A DNA stretch of 64,000 nt. Origin: Heligmosomoides polygyrus polygyrus (Eukaryota; Nematoda; Chromadorea; Rhabditida; Heligmosomidae). This document shows, one piece after another, positions 42,856-53,217 of the stretch. The notes beneath the pieces were generated by a model. It saw nothing but the letters and a program-made list of their open reading frames with translations. It searched no databases and was not told where the DNA came from. The stretch covers positions 109,634,221 through 109,698,220 of the forward strand of contig OX377202.1 of the NCBI GenBank assembly GCA_947396885.1. Reading direction: 5' to 3'. The first letter of the stretch is position 1. Each line of letters opens with the position of its first letter. The translations under genes and the position numbers were made by a program.

Positions 42856-43131
42856 TATTGATCAATATCATGCCAAGATTCAATGACAGTCGAACATAGA
42901 ATACTCCCCGAAATGTTGTCGAAAAATTCAAACGAACAAAATCAATAACTCTTTATGGGAAGACCCGTTATAAACTCTCATTCTTCAAAATTATGACCTT
43001 AATGTGAACAAGAAGATAGCACTATGCTTTTCCCTCGAGTATGCAGATGCTCCTGGTGGAGATTTTCTCGCAGAAACAAACGCACGATGACTTAGAAGAT
43101 ATCACTGAGTAACGTTGGGACAACAGGGACA

Positions 43132-43299
43132 TCAACGATGCGATCTTCTGGAGCGGATAGTGTCCTGCTCGCTGGATGGCAAGACATCGACGGCGCGAAG
43201 GTTGACCTTGCCGAAGCTGCCACCGTAAACGTCCTTGTTCGCTTTCATGAACGTGGCTATAGAGTGGATCGTGATGTTGTTCACCCAGTCGGCCGGAAT
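43132..43299 (-). CDS. K2P exon 12 (C-terminus)
   Basis: The acceptor CGTTGCAG is followed by 55 codons and TGA (43,132-43,134). It begins IPADWVNNITIHSIATFMKA and ends DTIRSRRSHR. It is cytoplasmic, and no PDZ-type end is evident. Confidence 0.85.
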   Translation of the reverse strand: MPADWVNNITIHSIATFMKANKDVYGGSFGKVNLRAVDVLPSSEQDTIRSRRSHR

Positions 43300-46200
43300 C
43301 TGCAACGAAGTAAGTACTCATACACTCGAAGAGGGAAAAGTACTGCAGGGGAAGTCCGCCTAGGCGTGAACAGGGTACAGACCCAGAAGAGGCACTAGCC
43401 AATCACCGATGCTGTTCGTCAGCCCAGCAGGCATATTATTGGCTGATGTTTCGCTTGTGTACACCCAGGCCAACTCTACGAATGTACTGATGAGGTACCT
43501 ACCTCGTCGTGGTCGTCCTTAGGCTTCGTCGTCTCGTCGCGTGCTCCAGCTTCGACCTGAAACGATGTTTTTTTGCAGAAATCTAGGCACACTGCTTCTG
43601 ACCTACTTTACGGGAGAAAATTGAATAGAACTCACCCCAGTACTCTGTTGTTGCTTGCCTTCCCAGTAGTTGTCAATTCTGTTCTCCATAACTGTGAGCA
43701 GTCCTGAAAAATTGGAACATCTCCCAAGGAGGGATTGAAAATTTTGCAATTTTTTTTGAAGATCTCTGGGTACTAGTCGCTAAACTAGCCGACATGGCGC
43801 CAGACAATCACCAAAGGTCAGAGCATCGACCGAACAGACGCCAGCCAATCAGGGCCGTACACCCTTCGTCTGAATGGCACGCCCACATGATGCGACCTGA
43901 TAGGGCTGGGGATTCCCCGCCTCCCCGTATAGGCCCTATTGTAGACTATTACCAAAAATGGAATACTTTTTTGGAGAAATCGATTGGAGAGGAGTTTACT
44001 ACGGCTGTAGGCAATGAAATGTCACCCATTTCACGCCTACATCCTAGCCTATATGAAGTAAATAGTCTGTCCGCCAGTCTACGCGACAGTCCGCGAAAAA
44101 TTAGTGGCCACCTAGCGGGCACTTAGCGTCTACTATCAACGTGGATCAATCAGCAGCACCTGATCAATCAGATAACGGTGATAATCTACAGATGCGCTTT
44201 CATGGGGACAACAATAGGTTGATCAATCAATATCGGTCGATATTATCGATTTCTGCATAGGTTTCGCCGTTTAAAAAGGAAGTCAGGTGAACGTTGTGAC
44301 CGATGGATGTGTGCTTCAGAATGGACGAAAAACGTTTTCGATCTGCGGATCAATACGATCGATAACATCGAATTTTGCAACTGCTTTCAAAGGGTTGCTA
44401 AAAATATATTGCTCATTTTGAAAAAAAAAAATCTTTTAAAATTGTTGTAAACTCACCAAAGGCTCCGTTCTCCACTGTAAGATACGTCATTCTGTTCACA
44501 ACCTTCATGATTGGCAGTCCAATGAAGAACAGAATCGAAACAATGGGAGCGAACTGAAATGGATGCTATATATATTGATTTATTGATTAGAAGTAAATTA
44601 TTGATTTTTGATTTTAAATTATTTCACAGTAATCAGCCTTAAAATCATAACTGAATTTAAAAATGCTTTTTTTGAATTTTAGTGATAGTAATTTATAAGA
44701 AAGACGTGGCGTTGAAATTGGTGTTATTCATTTTTGGAATAAGCCATGCATTCTACTTCCATCTGGTGTGTTGAAGAGTCATTTTTAAATCTCACTTGAG
44801 CCTGCATGACGTTTTCTTCTCCTACCCTATTTTTTATCGAAAAAAACTAAAACCAAAACAATACAAGTTTGAAAATATAAAAAAATTAGCTAAATAAAAG
44901 ACTTAAAATGGACGCATTATATGTGTTTTAAAACACCAAAAATAGGTGCATTTTGTCCTACCGTAGCGTTGTTAGGCATGACATCTCCGAGACCGATTGT
45001 CGTGAAGGACATGTACGAGAAGTAGAGCGAATGGAACCAGTCCAGGCCGGTGCCTGGTGGACCAGCGGACTGGTCGAGGTAGTGGATGAACACCGTACAC
45101 AGCCCGATGAAGCCTGAAAACCACTCTCTAGACGGCTGCTACATGTGGCCACAGCATGGTATTCCTCGTTGTCCCGTGTCTCTGTGACACGTGACGGTTT
45201 GAAGGTCAGCCGGTACACATTTCCAACTCCATTGTTTGTAGCGAAATTTGATAGCGGAACCGGTCGGTCAGCAGTCTTTCGGCAGCGGCGCACCAGCAGC
45301 GATGACCTCCGCGTTTTGGGAGACGTAATCATTCTGCTGTCAGTCTACGCAAGGACTGTTGCACTTCTCGTCTGACCCATATGTGGGCCAAGTGTCTATG
45401 AATTTGCTTAGGAAGGAGTTCTTTATGGGTGGATGATTGCTATGGCGATCTAGGACCGAATTCGTCAATGAGAAACATACCCACAATGTGGTTTCATATA
45501 CCTTACCTAGCCATTTGTGGGTATACTACTGTGTGGAGTATCCCTTTACCCTTACCCTGAGATGAATGAATACGATTACAGACGGAAAAATTAGCGTCGT
45601 CGATAAGGAGGAAGCTGATGGTTATGTGGTTCCCGTGGAGTATTCCGCCATGTGACTTCAATACGTAAATGGCAGAAATCACGGTTACGCCAAACACACT
45701 TCCGGAGCCGGACTCGTCCACGACTTACCCGCAGGTATAGGGGGTAGAGATACCCACGATGAAGTCTGCGTCTCTGATTCTGGACTTATCTCTACCCCCT
45801 ATACCCCGCATACCCATGGTTTAATTGTTGATGAATCCGGCCCCTGGTGTAACCGAGAGGTAACCATACCTTCTTGGGTATGGTTACCTCTACCTCCTGT
45901 GCCTATCCAGGGTTGGTTTACTCTCAAGGGTATGTTTACCCTACACCGCACGATGAAGGGTTTTTGGCAAGTTAGCTTCAGCTGTTGCGTCAGCCTTCAT
46001 TTGAGTCATCGCCTACCCTATGTAAAAGGATGAAAAGGATAAAGGTAGGGTTAACAAATTCCTATTCGGGATGCGCCACGCATTCCGCTTCTGTTTAAAC
46101 TGTTAAGGCCTTAATGCGGAATTGGCTCATACTTGGCTACTAGCCGATGGTACCTGATCACCGATCCCGGAGGGATGGAAGGCTTAGTTGGATCGGGCGG

Positions 46201-49200
46201 GAGATCCGAGCCAAGAACCCGGTATCTGGTGCTCGCTACAGCCGGCTCTTCCCCCAATTGTGCTACCACGCGCCATTTACGGTAAAAGACAAAAATAGTG
46301 CAAATTGACCAGAAATGCGACACTCATCAAACAACTTTACAGACAAATGTGGCTGAATAAGATTATACCCAGCGGTCGGGCAAGGTATATTCGCTTACCC
46401 AGGAGAATTCCGCGCTCTACTGATAAAAGTCAGCTGCATTCAAACCAGCTGATTCCGCAGAATTGTTCCCTGTTCACTGCTTATTCTCTAGCTAAAAGAA
46501 ACGGCACCATATAGAAGTGCAAAAACCGATCATTACAGCCGATTATTGTGCGAGCCATACATTAACTCGGCGTTTTGTAATTGCACCAGTCATGGTTAAG
46601 GAGTAGCCAAGGGGTAACCATGCCTGCTACCTGTCCTGGCTTACCCTGGGGTATATTTACCTTACCTTGCACAATAATAAATGCTGCCCTTGCTGTTGTG
46701 GTGCAGGAGAAGTTCATGGGCCGGATTCATCGACGACCAACCCATGGGTATAGGGGGTACAGATACCTACGATGAAGTCTGCGTCTCTGACTCTTGCCTT
46801 ATCTCTACTTGACTCCTATTTTATCTCTATTCCTTATACCCTGAGAAGAAGAAGAGCTTAGTAGGGTACAGCAATACAGGAAGAAACTGACCTATCATTA
46901 TCATGACACTGAGGAAGATCGGCAGTCGAATCACTTCGCTGGTGTTCTGGGACTTTCTTCCGCTCCAGCGTCTGCAATAGAGTGCTTTAGTTTGGTTACA
47001 GATCACAAAGCGCTCTGAATTTGACCGTAAGGACCATGGCAGCGCAGTATGCGAAGGCGCAGGCTGTCGCATCCCTGGTTTGAACCCCGCCCAGGCCAAC
47101 CAAATCTTACTTCCCTTCGGGGCCGGTGAATTGTGTCAGTCATGTCTGGGAAGGATTAAACGCTGACTTGTCTATTGTATGGCCACCAAAGTCACTGGAT
47201 AGGCCTAATCCGCTTTCAAGTCTCCTCTAGACGACATTCCGTAGAAGGGGAATGCGGGGCGCATCCCTAAAGGGGTTAAAGTACGTGTAATTGTGCGTGA
47301 ACGCGCAGTTGTTTCTCTACCGTAATCGCGACAGCCAATTATGTGCGCTGCCTGTACGGGTGAGCCGGCGCCTGATTGGCTGCCGCGGTTACGGTAGAAG
47401 CAACGGCCCGTTCCCGCACCCTCAGGGTGCATCTTCGCAACACGCGCCGTGCGTGATTCTAAAGACCTGAAGGTTTAAGCTGTCTGCTAGAAATAACTCC
47501 CTATTAGGCCGCAAGGAGTTATTGTAGGTCAGATCTGTCCTGGAATATCCATCTAAGTGTTCTAAGCTTTCGTTTCGTTTTCGGGGATTAACGAAGAGAA
47601 ACGCACAGAAGAGAAGATGCGCATAGAAGAAGACCAGGAAGGAGACAGTTTTAAGGAAAACTTCTGAGTTAGGATCTAAGAGGATTCCCGTAGGATCTTC
47701 TACTTCTTCGTCCTTAGACCTAGGCTCATTAGTTCAATTCCCGTCCTAGGTCCTTGTTTTGCAGTGAACTTCCACCACTTCGATATTTCGACTTGAAATT
47801 CTATTCGATAATCTCTGCTGACCTGTATCTAAGCAGCATTCTGGCGTAGACTCTTGTGATGACGAGCAGTAGCCACTGACCAAGGTCACGAATCACCACC
47901 AACGTCACCGGCACAAAGATGAAGCCGTAGATGATGACGAACCACTGTCCGGGACGGGTTTCTGGTGCGATGGACCCTGGAATGTGGTGGTTGCTCACTG
48001 AGCGCGAAAGAATAATAATTATTTTTTATTTTTTTTAAGTAAATAAAATTGTCAGCGTGATGTTTATGACTTAAGATACTAAGATGTCCAGGTTTCACAA
48101 ACGAATGGCGGACAGATGACATGGAGAATAAAATGCAATTTTTTAATGATTTTTATTTACTAAATTGTTTCTATTAGCTATAAATTGGCGATTAAAATCT
48201 AGTAGATTTGAGTTTTTGCTCAAATGACGGCTAAAAGTCGACAAGCTCTTTGCTCTTTGATAACAAACAATCGAGGCAGATGTACTGTAAACCACATACC
48301 GTAGCCAGTTGTTGTGTAGACGTTCATCGCGAAGAAGAAACTGCTCGCATACGTCCACTTGTAGTTGTTCTCCGGATCAGCCGATCGATAGAACGTCGAC
48401 CATTTGTAGACGCCCTCAGTGTTCAGCATGTCAATGTAGGCTGCCTTTAAAGGTTGCTGTTGCTACGGTGCTCCAATACAAAATTTTCGCTCCAATCACA
48501 TTTCCGCTTAGTAGTTAGACTCTAAAATAGGACCTGGTGCGCGAAATTAGTGGCCGATTTGTATTCAGCCACAGTTAAAACGTTCTGGGCTAGAATAGTC
48601 ATTCAAGCGCTCCAGGCATCCGCTACAGTTACAGCTTAGCTCGTGCAAAATCGTACGTTCGATAATCGATCGGTATCGATTGGTGTATCGATTTTTGTTC
48701 TGATGCAAAATTTGTGGCCTATTTATATTCAGCCACAGTTAAATACTTCCACAGGCATCCGCTACGGTCATCGCTAGCTTGTGCAGAAATCTTACGATCG
48801 ATAATCGATCGATATCGATTGGTGTATCGATTTTTGTTCTGATGCAAAATTTGTGGCCGATTTATATTCAGCCACAGTTCAAATACTCTGAGCTAGAATA
48901 GTCATTCAAGCGGCCCGGGCATGCGCCGCAGTTACTGCTAGCTCGTGCAGAAATCCTACGATCGATAATCGATCGATATTGATTTCGTTCAGATGTTTTG
49001 AATACTATCTACTGACTGTTATGTTCAAGTCGTCGTCCCCAATTTAATTGCCTAACAGTGGGCGAAAATTAATAATATAGATTCGTGACGGCTATAGAAA
49101 ACGAGAGGACGCACAGACGGACGCTCCGACAATTTATTTCTTATATATGGTGTAAAACTGCAATAATATGAAAATCACAAAGTTGCTCCTACACTATTGA

Positions 49201-52200
49201 CGACTCCAAAAACGCCAAATTGGCAGCCGATAGTGCTAAAATACAGTCAATCTACTCGTATAGCCTAGCCGCTACATGACCGATGATCGATTATCGATCG
49301 ATATTGATTGGCTAATCGGATTTTTGATCAGGTGTTCTAAATCCTATCTGGCGATTGTAATGCTTGAGTTATTTCCCCTTCGTCAAAGTTCAGCTGTGGA
49401 CAAAAAATTGAAAATATCGATTCGTGCCGGGTATGGTGAACGAGAGGACGCACAGACGGACGTACCGACAAAATATTTTTTACACACGCAGGACTGGTAA
49501 AAATGATAAGATATACAATAGAACTAGTTCTATATCTTTGACGACGTCAACTACTCTACAGTAGTGGCCGATTTATGCCAAATGCAGCTAAATAAGCCGA
49601 TTAAGCTAGCGACACAGTGACTTGGCCGAGGCCGAGGGGTCTAGTAATCGATAATCGATAGGTATTGATTTACAACTTTTATATTTCGCTTACATTTGCT
49701 CTTGCCTATTTAGTGACAATGGTATTCGGATCATTATCTTCTAAAATGACCTGCTTTGCGGGAACTCGTTCATATCGATATACGATTTTCACCCCGAGCG
49801 GCCGGACACACAGACAAACGCAGTGACAAATCAGATTGTAGCGAGCGTAGAAAGAGATTGGCGATTTTTATATTTGGTTGAAAATCGCACCGGGGAAGAA
49901 TCATTAGGCTGCTTTGCTATCCCTAGATTTTTTGCTATCCCTAGATTGACGCCGTCGCGAAATTAGTGGCCATTCCATTCACAGTTGGGTAAAGTAGCTG
50001 AGTCATAGGCCACTCTCTGAGATTTTTCAGAAACGCTTGGTGATCAATCATTGATTCTATATTGATTGGTTATTCGCCTTCGGTTAGCATGTTGTCTACC
50101 GATGGACTATGCTTCGGCCGCTATCATTCTTAAATAGTCACATTTATGCGCAATCGATTTTATCGATCCTGCCTGACCTTCCCGAAAAGAAGGATGCATA
50201 GATAGGTGCCTGAACGAATTTTTTAGACGTTGCTCTCTTTTTCTTGAAATTTTTTTCGATAACCACCCCAACCCTACCTTAACGTCGAGCGCCATCTCCT
50301 CGGCAGTTTTATTCTCGGCCACGGCAGACAGGTGGGCTGCCAGCTGCTCTATCCGGTCATCGAGGACTTCCTTTCGAGCGGCGATCACCTATAAGGACTT
50401 AGAAATAGGTGACATCGCTACGAGTAAGCGTACGCGCTACCTACAATTCGCTCGTTGGGCGTCTCCAGATAGTAGAAGACCACGGCTCCAAGTGCGGAGT
50501 AGGAAGCGAGGACCAGCAGCAGGATGATGTGACTGAGTCCGACCTTCTTGTGCAGATGTGACATCCAGTAGAACGAGTCGGTAAATTCTGAACTTCGGAA
50601 GGCGTTAAACGGTGGACCGTTTCTTCGCGGTTACGGTGGGATCTCACTTCTCTCCGTCGACGTCGGCGTCGGCATCACAGCCGTCGACGCCGGCGGTTTC
50701 GACAGCTGGCGTTCGATCATCGCTACCGTACCCAGATGCGGACGGGGATGGTGATCTGAAAAAGTGGATTTATCGATGAGGAAGTTGCTGATTGTAAAAT
50801 AAGCCTCAAATAGTATGGTTTTCCGCACTTGTCGCTAATATGGCCTACATGGTGAGAAGGATGATCGTGATCCAATTGCAACCGATCAGAGCACGTCACG
50901 TCAGCCAATCAGTGCACCAACCGACACACACACTCGATGAGGATTGGTGTGTCCATTGTGTTCTCCCAAGTAGGCCAGATTAACGACAAGTGCCAAAAAT
51001 CGAAAGGTGCTTGATTTAGTGCTCTTGGTCAACTTATATTAGAAGATTTCAGTTATAAATTTAGGGTCTTTCCACGCCTCACAAAAAAGCCAAAGATGAC
51101 CTAGTACGTTTGAAAGTAGTCAAGGAAGCTATGTAGGTTGTCAAATTATTCTAAAAATCGATTAAAAATACAGAAAATGATGCTCTATTCAACCAAAAAC
51201 CGCGGTATGGAGCGAATCTGGAAGCTATAAGACCTCGGAAGGCTACCCTGGAAGCCCGCCTCCAGACCAGAAAATTGATCCCACGCCGTTCTTCCACGCC
51301 TCCACGTTGACCCACTTGACGATGAAGTTACTTATTGTTGGAAAGATATAGCGGTAACCCAAGAAGCAGTTTTAGCGAAGTCATGGGGTCTGAAGTGGAG
51401 AGGGTCCCGTGGCTTTCAAGCGTCCAATTTTGGCCCACCTAATTTTAGACGAGTTGATCTAAGCCTACGAAGATCGAGAAAACTTGTGACTTTGGAGACC
51501 CTCTGATCCATATTGAAACGCTGGAGGACGGCGTTACTCAATCCCTTTTGGGATGCGCCAGCGCATTCTACTTCCACGGGATGCCGTGGAGGCGATTTCA
51601 CTTCATCTGGCAAAATTTGAATGCGTGGCGCATCCCACAAGGCAACTGATTAACGCCGTCATTTCTCTTTCTCTATCGTTACGACGTGACCATAGTATTT
51701 GGGAGCAAGGAAAGTGTTCAGCCTCCAGAATATGTCGGACAGAAGGCGGAACGCAGCCATATCGAAGGGAATAGCCGCTGAAAAAGACGTTGGGTGTATT
51801 AGAGAAGTACGTCTGGGCGTCTCGATTCAGGACTTTCGTTGTTATTTTAGATACATGTCGCGAAAATTGGCAGCATTGGGAGTATTGTGAGCGCGCCAGC
51901 CAATCATAGCTGTGGAGAGCACCAGCCGAACACACGCCAGCCAATCAGGATGCCGACCGCGTACTTCTTCTCGCACTGACACCCCCATTCGATGCGGTCT
52001 GATTGGGTGGCGCGTTCCCACTTCTCAATGCTGCCCACGTTCGCGACATGTACCTAATTTTTCATTCAAATAGTATGGATCAGAGCGCTTTTGGAACTAC
52101 TAGCTTTATAGACCCGGCCGAAGCCATCTAAAATTAGGTGGGCCAATCACCTAATATGTTTCACTGACATCCGCTAACTGGCCTCTGTAGGATGTTGGAA

Positions 52201-53217
52201 GAACTTCAGAACTCCCACGAATCCATTAGTCTGACTTCTTTCTGAAAGCCCCAAACGAAAGGCGACTGGGCTAATCTGGCACGTGACAGGAATGAGCAGA
52301 GAAGTTATTAGTGCCTGGTCAAGGAAATCGAACAAATCATTGGGTGATACGTATGAATCGTCCAACTCAGCTGATGTGCATCACATTACTAAATCAATAA
52401 AAAATGATAGAGGGCAATGAAAACTATTTTTCAGAACCTTGAAGTCTAGTACTAGGGCCACTGGGCTAATTTGGCACAAGACAGGGATGGGTGGGTAGAA
52501 ACGGTATAGGCGCTTGTTCGAGCGGCCAGCATAAGGTCGGTTGACGCGTATGAATCAGAATTGCCAGATGTGCGTGTCTCAGTCAAATATTTAATTTTTT
52601 TCAGTTTTCTTAAACAAAAAAAATATGGAAGCGATTTTTCTTTAGACAGGCACTTTTCTCACTTTGTTATGTTGCCGGTCAGTATTCTGACTAGGAAATG
52701 GAAACCTCAAGCTGGAGAAGTTAAACCTAAATGAATTTTTACTGGACAGCTTTTAAGCAAAAATTGCATTTAAACGAAAAATAATGAGTATTGATCGACG
52801 ACGTCCAACTTTGACAATCGAAGCGGCCAGAAAGTTCCCCGTGATGACGTATGTAGTTAACGTACACCCCACCATCACCAACAACTGGGGCATCGAGAAC
52901 GAAGCGCTGGAAACCAGTTCAGTTCGTCCGAATCAAAACACTCTGCTGCCGGTTATTCGGGCAGAAGTTGCCGATGAGCCTGGTTATAAGCAGCCATCTG
53001 GAGAGCGTGAACACCTACCGGCAGTCCGTTGGTGCTTTTCGTAGGCGTGAATCGTCGTCTGTTCGGGGGCATCGGTGTCCTTAGGTTTGTCGTTGTTGTC
53101 GTTGCTGGCGCTGACGCTCGGTTCCATGGACGAGAGATTCGCTGACCCTTTGCCGTTCTTCAGAATCGACTTCTGCGTCTCCTCATGGGTTTCTGAGTTC
53201 AGACGGCTCCTCGTCAT
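43132..53217 (-). CDS. Two-pore (K2P, TWK-type) potassium channel
   Basis: Twelve exons join in perfect phase (1,497 nt, 498 residues plus TGA). K2P channels carry background K+ leak across the plasma membrane as dimers, each subunit giving two pore loops. Visible here: an acidic/polar N-terminus (1-107); M1 at about 128-148; a helical extracellular cap with a glycosylation site NKT at 182-184; P1 with TTTGYG at 237-242; M2 at about 253-273; M3 at about 307-331; P2 with TTIGLGD at 357-363; M4 at about 371-391; and a basic/acidic cytoplasmic tail ending RSRRSHR. The cap shows no cysteine for the usual inter-subunit disulfide. The long N-terminus and the invertebrate TWK-like sequence suggest a nematode twk gene; which one I cannot say. 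Introns hold SINEs, MITEs and ATCGAT repeats. ATG at 53,217 follows a CAG acceptor by two bases, suggesting trans-splicing or a 5-prime UTR intron. Confidence 0.9.
43503..43556 (-). CDS. K2P exon 11
   Basis: 18 codons, VEAGARDETTKPKDDHDE, between CGTTTCAG and GTAGGT, in phase 0 at both ends. It is charged and could be skipped without a frame change, so it is a candidate alternative exon. Confidence 0.8.
43636..43703 (-). CDS. K2P exon 10
   Basis: The acceptor TTTTTCAG and donor GTGAGT enclose LLTVMENRIDNYWEGKQQQS and TG, the start of the cytoplasmic tail after M4. Confidence 0.85.
43770..43952. mobile_element. CCAAT-rich MITE (family B)
   Basis: It runs from GGTACTAGTCGCTAAACTAGC to CCCTATTGTAGACTATTACC, with CGACCGAACAGACGCCAGCC and CCAATCAGGG inside. 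It lies in intron 9 of the K2P gene. Confidence 0.7.
44457..44553 (-). CDS. K2P exon 9 (M4)
   Basis: The acceptor ATTTCAG and donor GTGAGT enclose FAPIVSILFFIGLPIMKVVN and RMTYLTVENGAF. This is the last membrane helix; the basic KVVNR border fits a cytoplasmic exit. Confidence 0.9.
44962..45113 (-). CDS. K2P exon 8 (M3 end and P2)
   Basis: It completes M3 (FIGLCTVFIHYL), then a loop SAGPPGTGLDW, the pore helix FHSLYFSYMSF and the second selectivity filter TTIGLGD. The GLG variant is normal for K2P second pores. The donor is GTAGGA. Confidence 0.95.
45706..45843. mobile_element. MITE family C, copy 2
   Basis: The ends are GGAGCCGGACTCGTC and GATGAATCCGGCCCC. The interior has GGTAGAGATACCCACGATGA, CTGCGTCTCTGATTC and TATCTCTACCCCC. 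It lies in K2P intron 7. Confidence 0.75.
46028..46276 (-). mobile_element. SINE family 1, diverged
   Basis: Minus strand: GGCGCGTGGTAGCACAATTGG, CACCAGATACCGGGTTCTTGG, AACTAAGCCTTCCATCCC, GCGTGGCGCATCCCGAATAGG. A central deletion removes part of the GGCCACCGCAAG region. It is in K2P intron 7. Confidence 0.75.
46718..46825. mobile_element. MITE family C, right end lost
   Basis: GGGCCGGATTCATCGACGACC is followed by GGTACAGATACCTACGATGA and CTGCGTCTCTGACTC. The right half is rearranged (TATCTCTACTTGAC). Confidence 0.65.
46892..46971 (-). CDS. K2P exon 7 (M3 start)
   Basis: The acceptor TATTGCAG and donor GTCAGT enclose RWSGRKSQNTSEVIRLPIFL and SVMIMI: the basic M2-M3 linker and the start of M3. 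Confidence 0.9.
47035..47280 (+). mobile_element. SINE family 1, diverged
   Basis: GGCAGCGCAGTATGCGAAGG at the head, TGGTTTGAACCCCGCC (a good B-box-like sequence) and CCAACCAAATCTTACTTCCC, ending near GGGGCGCATCCCTAAAGGGG. It lies in K2P intron 6, opposite to the gene. Confidence 0.75.
47313..47404. repeat. Short inverted-repeat element with CCAAT
   Basis: GTTGTTTCTCTACCGTAATC then GCGACAGCCAAT is the near-inverse of ATTGGCTGCCGCGGTTACGG then TAGAAGCAAC. About 92 bp in total. It resembles a MITE but differs in its ends from families A-C. Confidence 0.65.
47823..47976 (-). CDS. K2P exon 6 (filter end and M2)
   Basis: The split glycine of GYG is completed here, followed by SIAPETRPGQWFVIIYGFIF and VPVTLVVIRDLGQWLLLVIT. 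The PxTxxGQ pattern after the filter and the IYG of M2 are family hallmarks. The donor is GTCAGC. Confidence 0.95.
48300..48444 (-). CDS. K2P exon 5 (cap end and P1)
   Basis: Acceptor AAAG, donor GTATGT. The translation AAYIDMLNTEGVYKWSTFYR, SADPENNYKW leads to the pore helix SSFFFAMNVY and the filter TTTGYG. The donor splits the last glycine codon. Confidence 0.95.
48538..48998. repeat. Tandem repeat, three units of about 150 bp, ATCGAT-rich
   Basis: Units start near 48,546, 48,709 and 48,846. Each has TTTGTGGCCGATTTATATTC, AGCCACAGTT, GAATAGTCATTCAAGCG, GCATCCGCTAC, GCTCGTGCAGAAATC and CGATAATCGATCGATATCG. The left end GCGCGAAATTAGTGGCC resembles GTCGCGAAATTAGTGGCC at 49,966. It lies in K2P intron 4. 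Confidence 0.8.
49020..50230. repeat. Diverged repeats in K2P intron 4
   Basis: ACGAGAGGACGCACAGACGG occurs at 49,100 and 49,440, each followed by a ...CCGACAAA phrase and preceded by ATTCGTG(A/C)CGG. A third related phrase, CGGCCGGACACACAGACAAA, lies at 49,800. ATCGATCGATATTGATT recurs at 49,290. The period is about 340 bp, which suggests an older, longer tandem array. Confidence 0.6.
50278..50388 (-). CDS. K2P exon 4 (extracellular cap)
   Basis: The acceptor CTTATAG and donor GTAGGG enclose VIAARKEVLDDRIEQLAAHL and SAVAENKTAEEMALDVK, an amphipathic helix with an N-glycosylation sequon. Confidence 0.9.
50445..50592 (-). CDS. K2P exon 3 (M1)
   Basis: FTDSFYWMSHLHKKVGLSHI then ILLLVLASYSALGAVVFYYL is M1, followed by ETPNERI and donor GTAGGT. 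The acceptor (TTCCGAAG) is unusual: the nearby TTCAG would shift the frame away from M1. The upstream intron would be only 42 bp. Confidence 0.85.
50635..50755 (-). CDS. K2P exon 2 (N-terminal tail)
   Basis: The acceptor TTTTTCAG and donor GTAACC. The translation HHPRPHLGTVAMIERQLSKP, PASTAVMPTPTSTERSEIP is Pro/Thr-rich and cytoplasmic. The frame would hit TAA at the donor itself, which supports splicing there. Confidence 0.8.
50825..50994. mobile_element. CCAAT-rich MITE (family B)
   Basis: GCACTTGTCGCTAATATGGCC on the left is the inverse of GGCCAGATTAACGACAAGTGC on the right. The interior has ATCCAATTGCAACC and GTCAGCCAATCAGTGCACC. It lies in K2P intron 1. Confidence 0.8.
51527..51668. repeat. 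Inverted dimer of SINE 1 tails
   Basis: ACGGCGTTACTCAATCCC then GGGATGCGCCAGCGCATTC (minus-strand SINE tail) faces GAATGCGTGGCGCATCCC then GATTAACGCCGTC (plus-strand tail) across about 30 bp. No head is present on either side. Confidence 0.75.
51851..52055. mobile_element. CCAAT-rich MITE (family B), TIR-complete
   Basis: TACATGTCGCGAAAATTGGC on the left and CACGTTCGCGACATGTACC on the right. The interior has GCGCGCCAGCCAATCATAGC, GCCAGCCAATCAGGATGCC and the inverted CTGATTGGGTGGCGCG. It is in K2P intron 1. Confidence 0.8.
52060..53000. other. K2P intron 1 sequence
   Basis: It holds a repeat shared with 13,465 (AAAATTAGGTGGGCC at 52,130). A locally duplicated phrase, CGACTGGGCTAATCTGGCACGTGACAGG at 52,262 and CCACTGGGCTAATTTGGCAC at 52,462, is also present. 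No exon is seen. Confidence 0.5.
53019..53217 (-). CDS. K2P exon 1 (start)
   Basis: ATG at 53,215-53,217, then TRSRLNSETHEETQKSILKN, a Ser/Asn/Asp-rich segment and TTIHAYEKHQRTA, with donor GTAGGT. ACTTCAG lies two bases before the ATG, so the mRNA is probably joined to a spliced leader or a UTR exon there. Confidence 0.85.
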
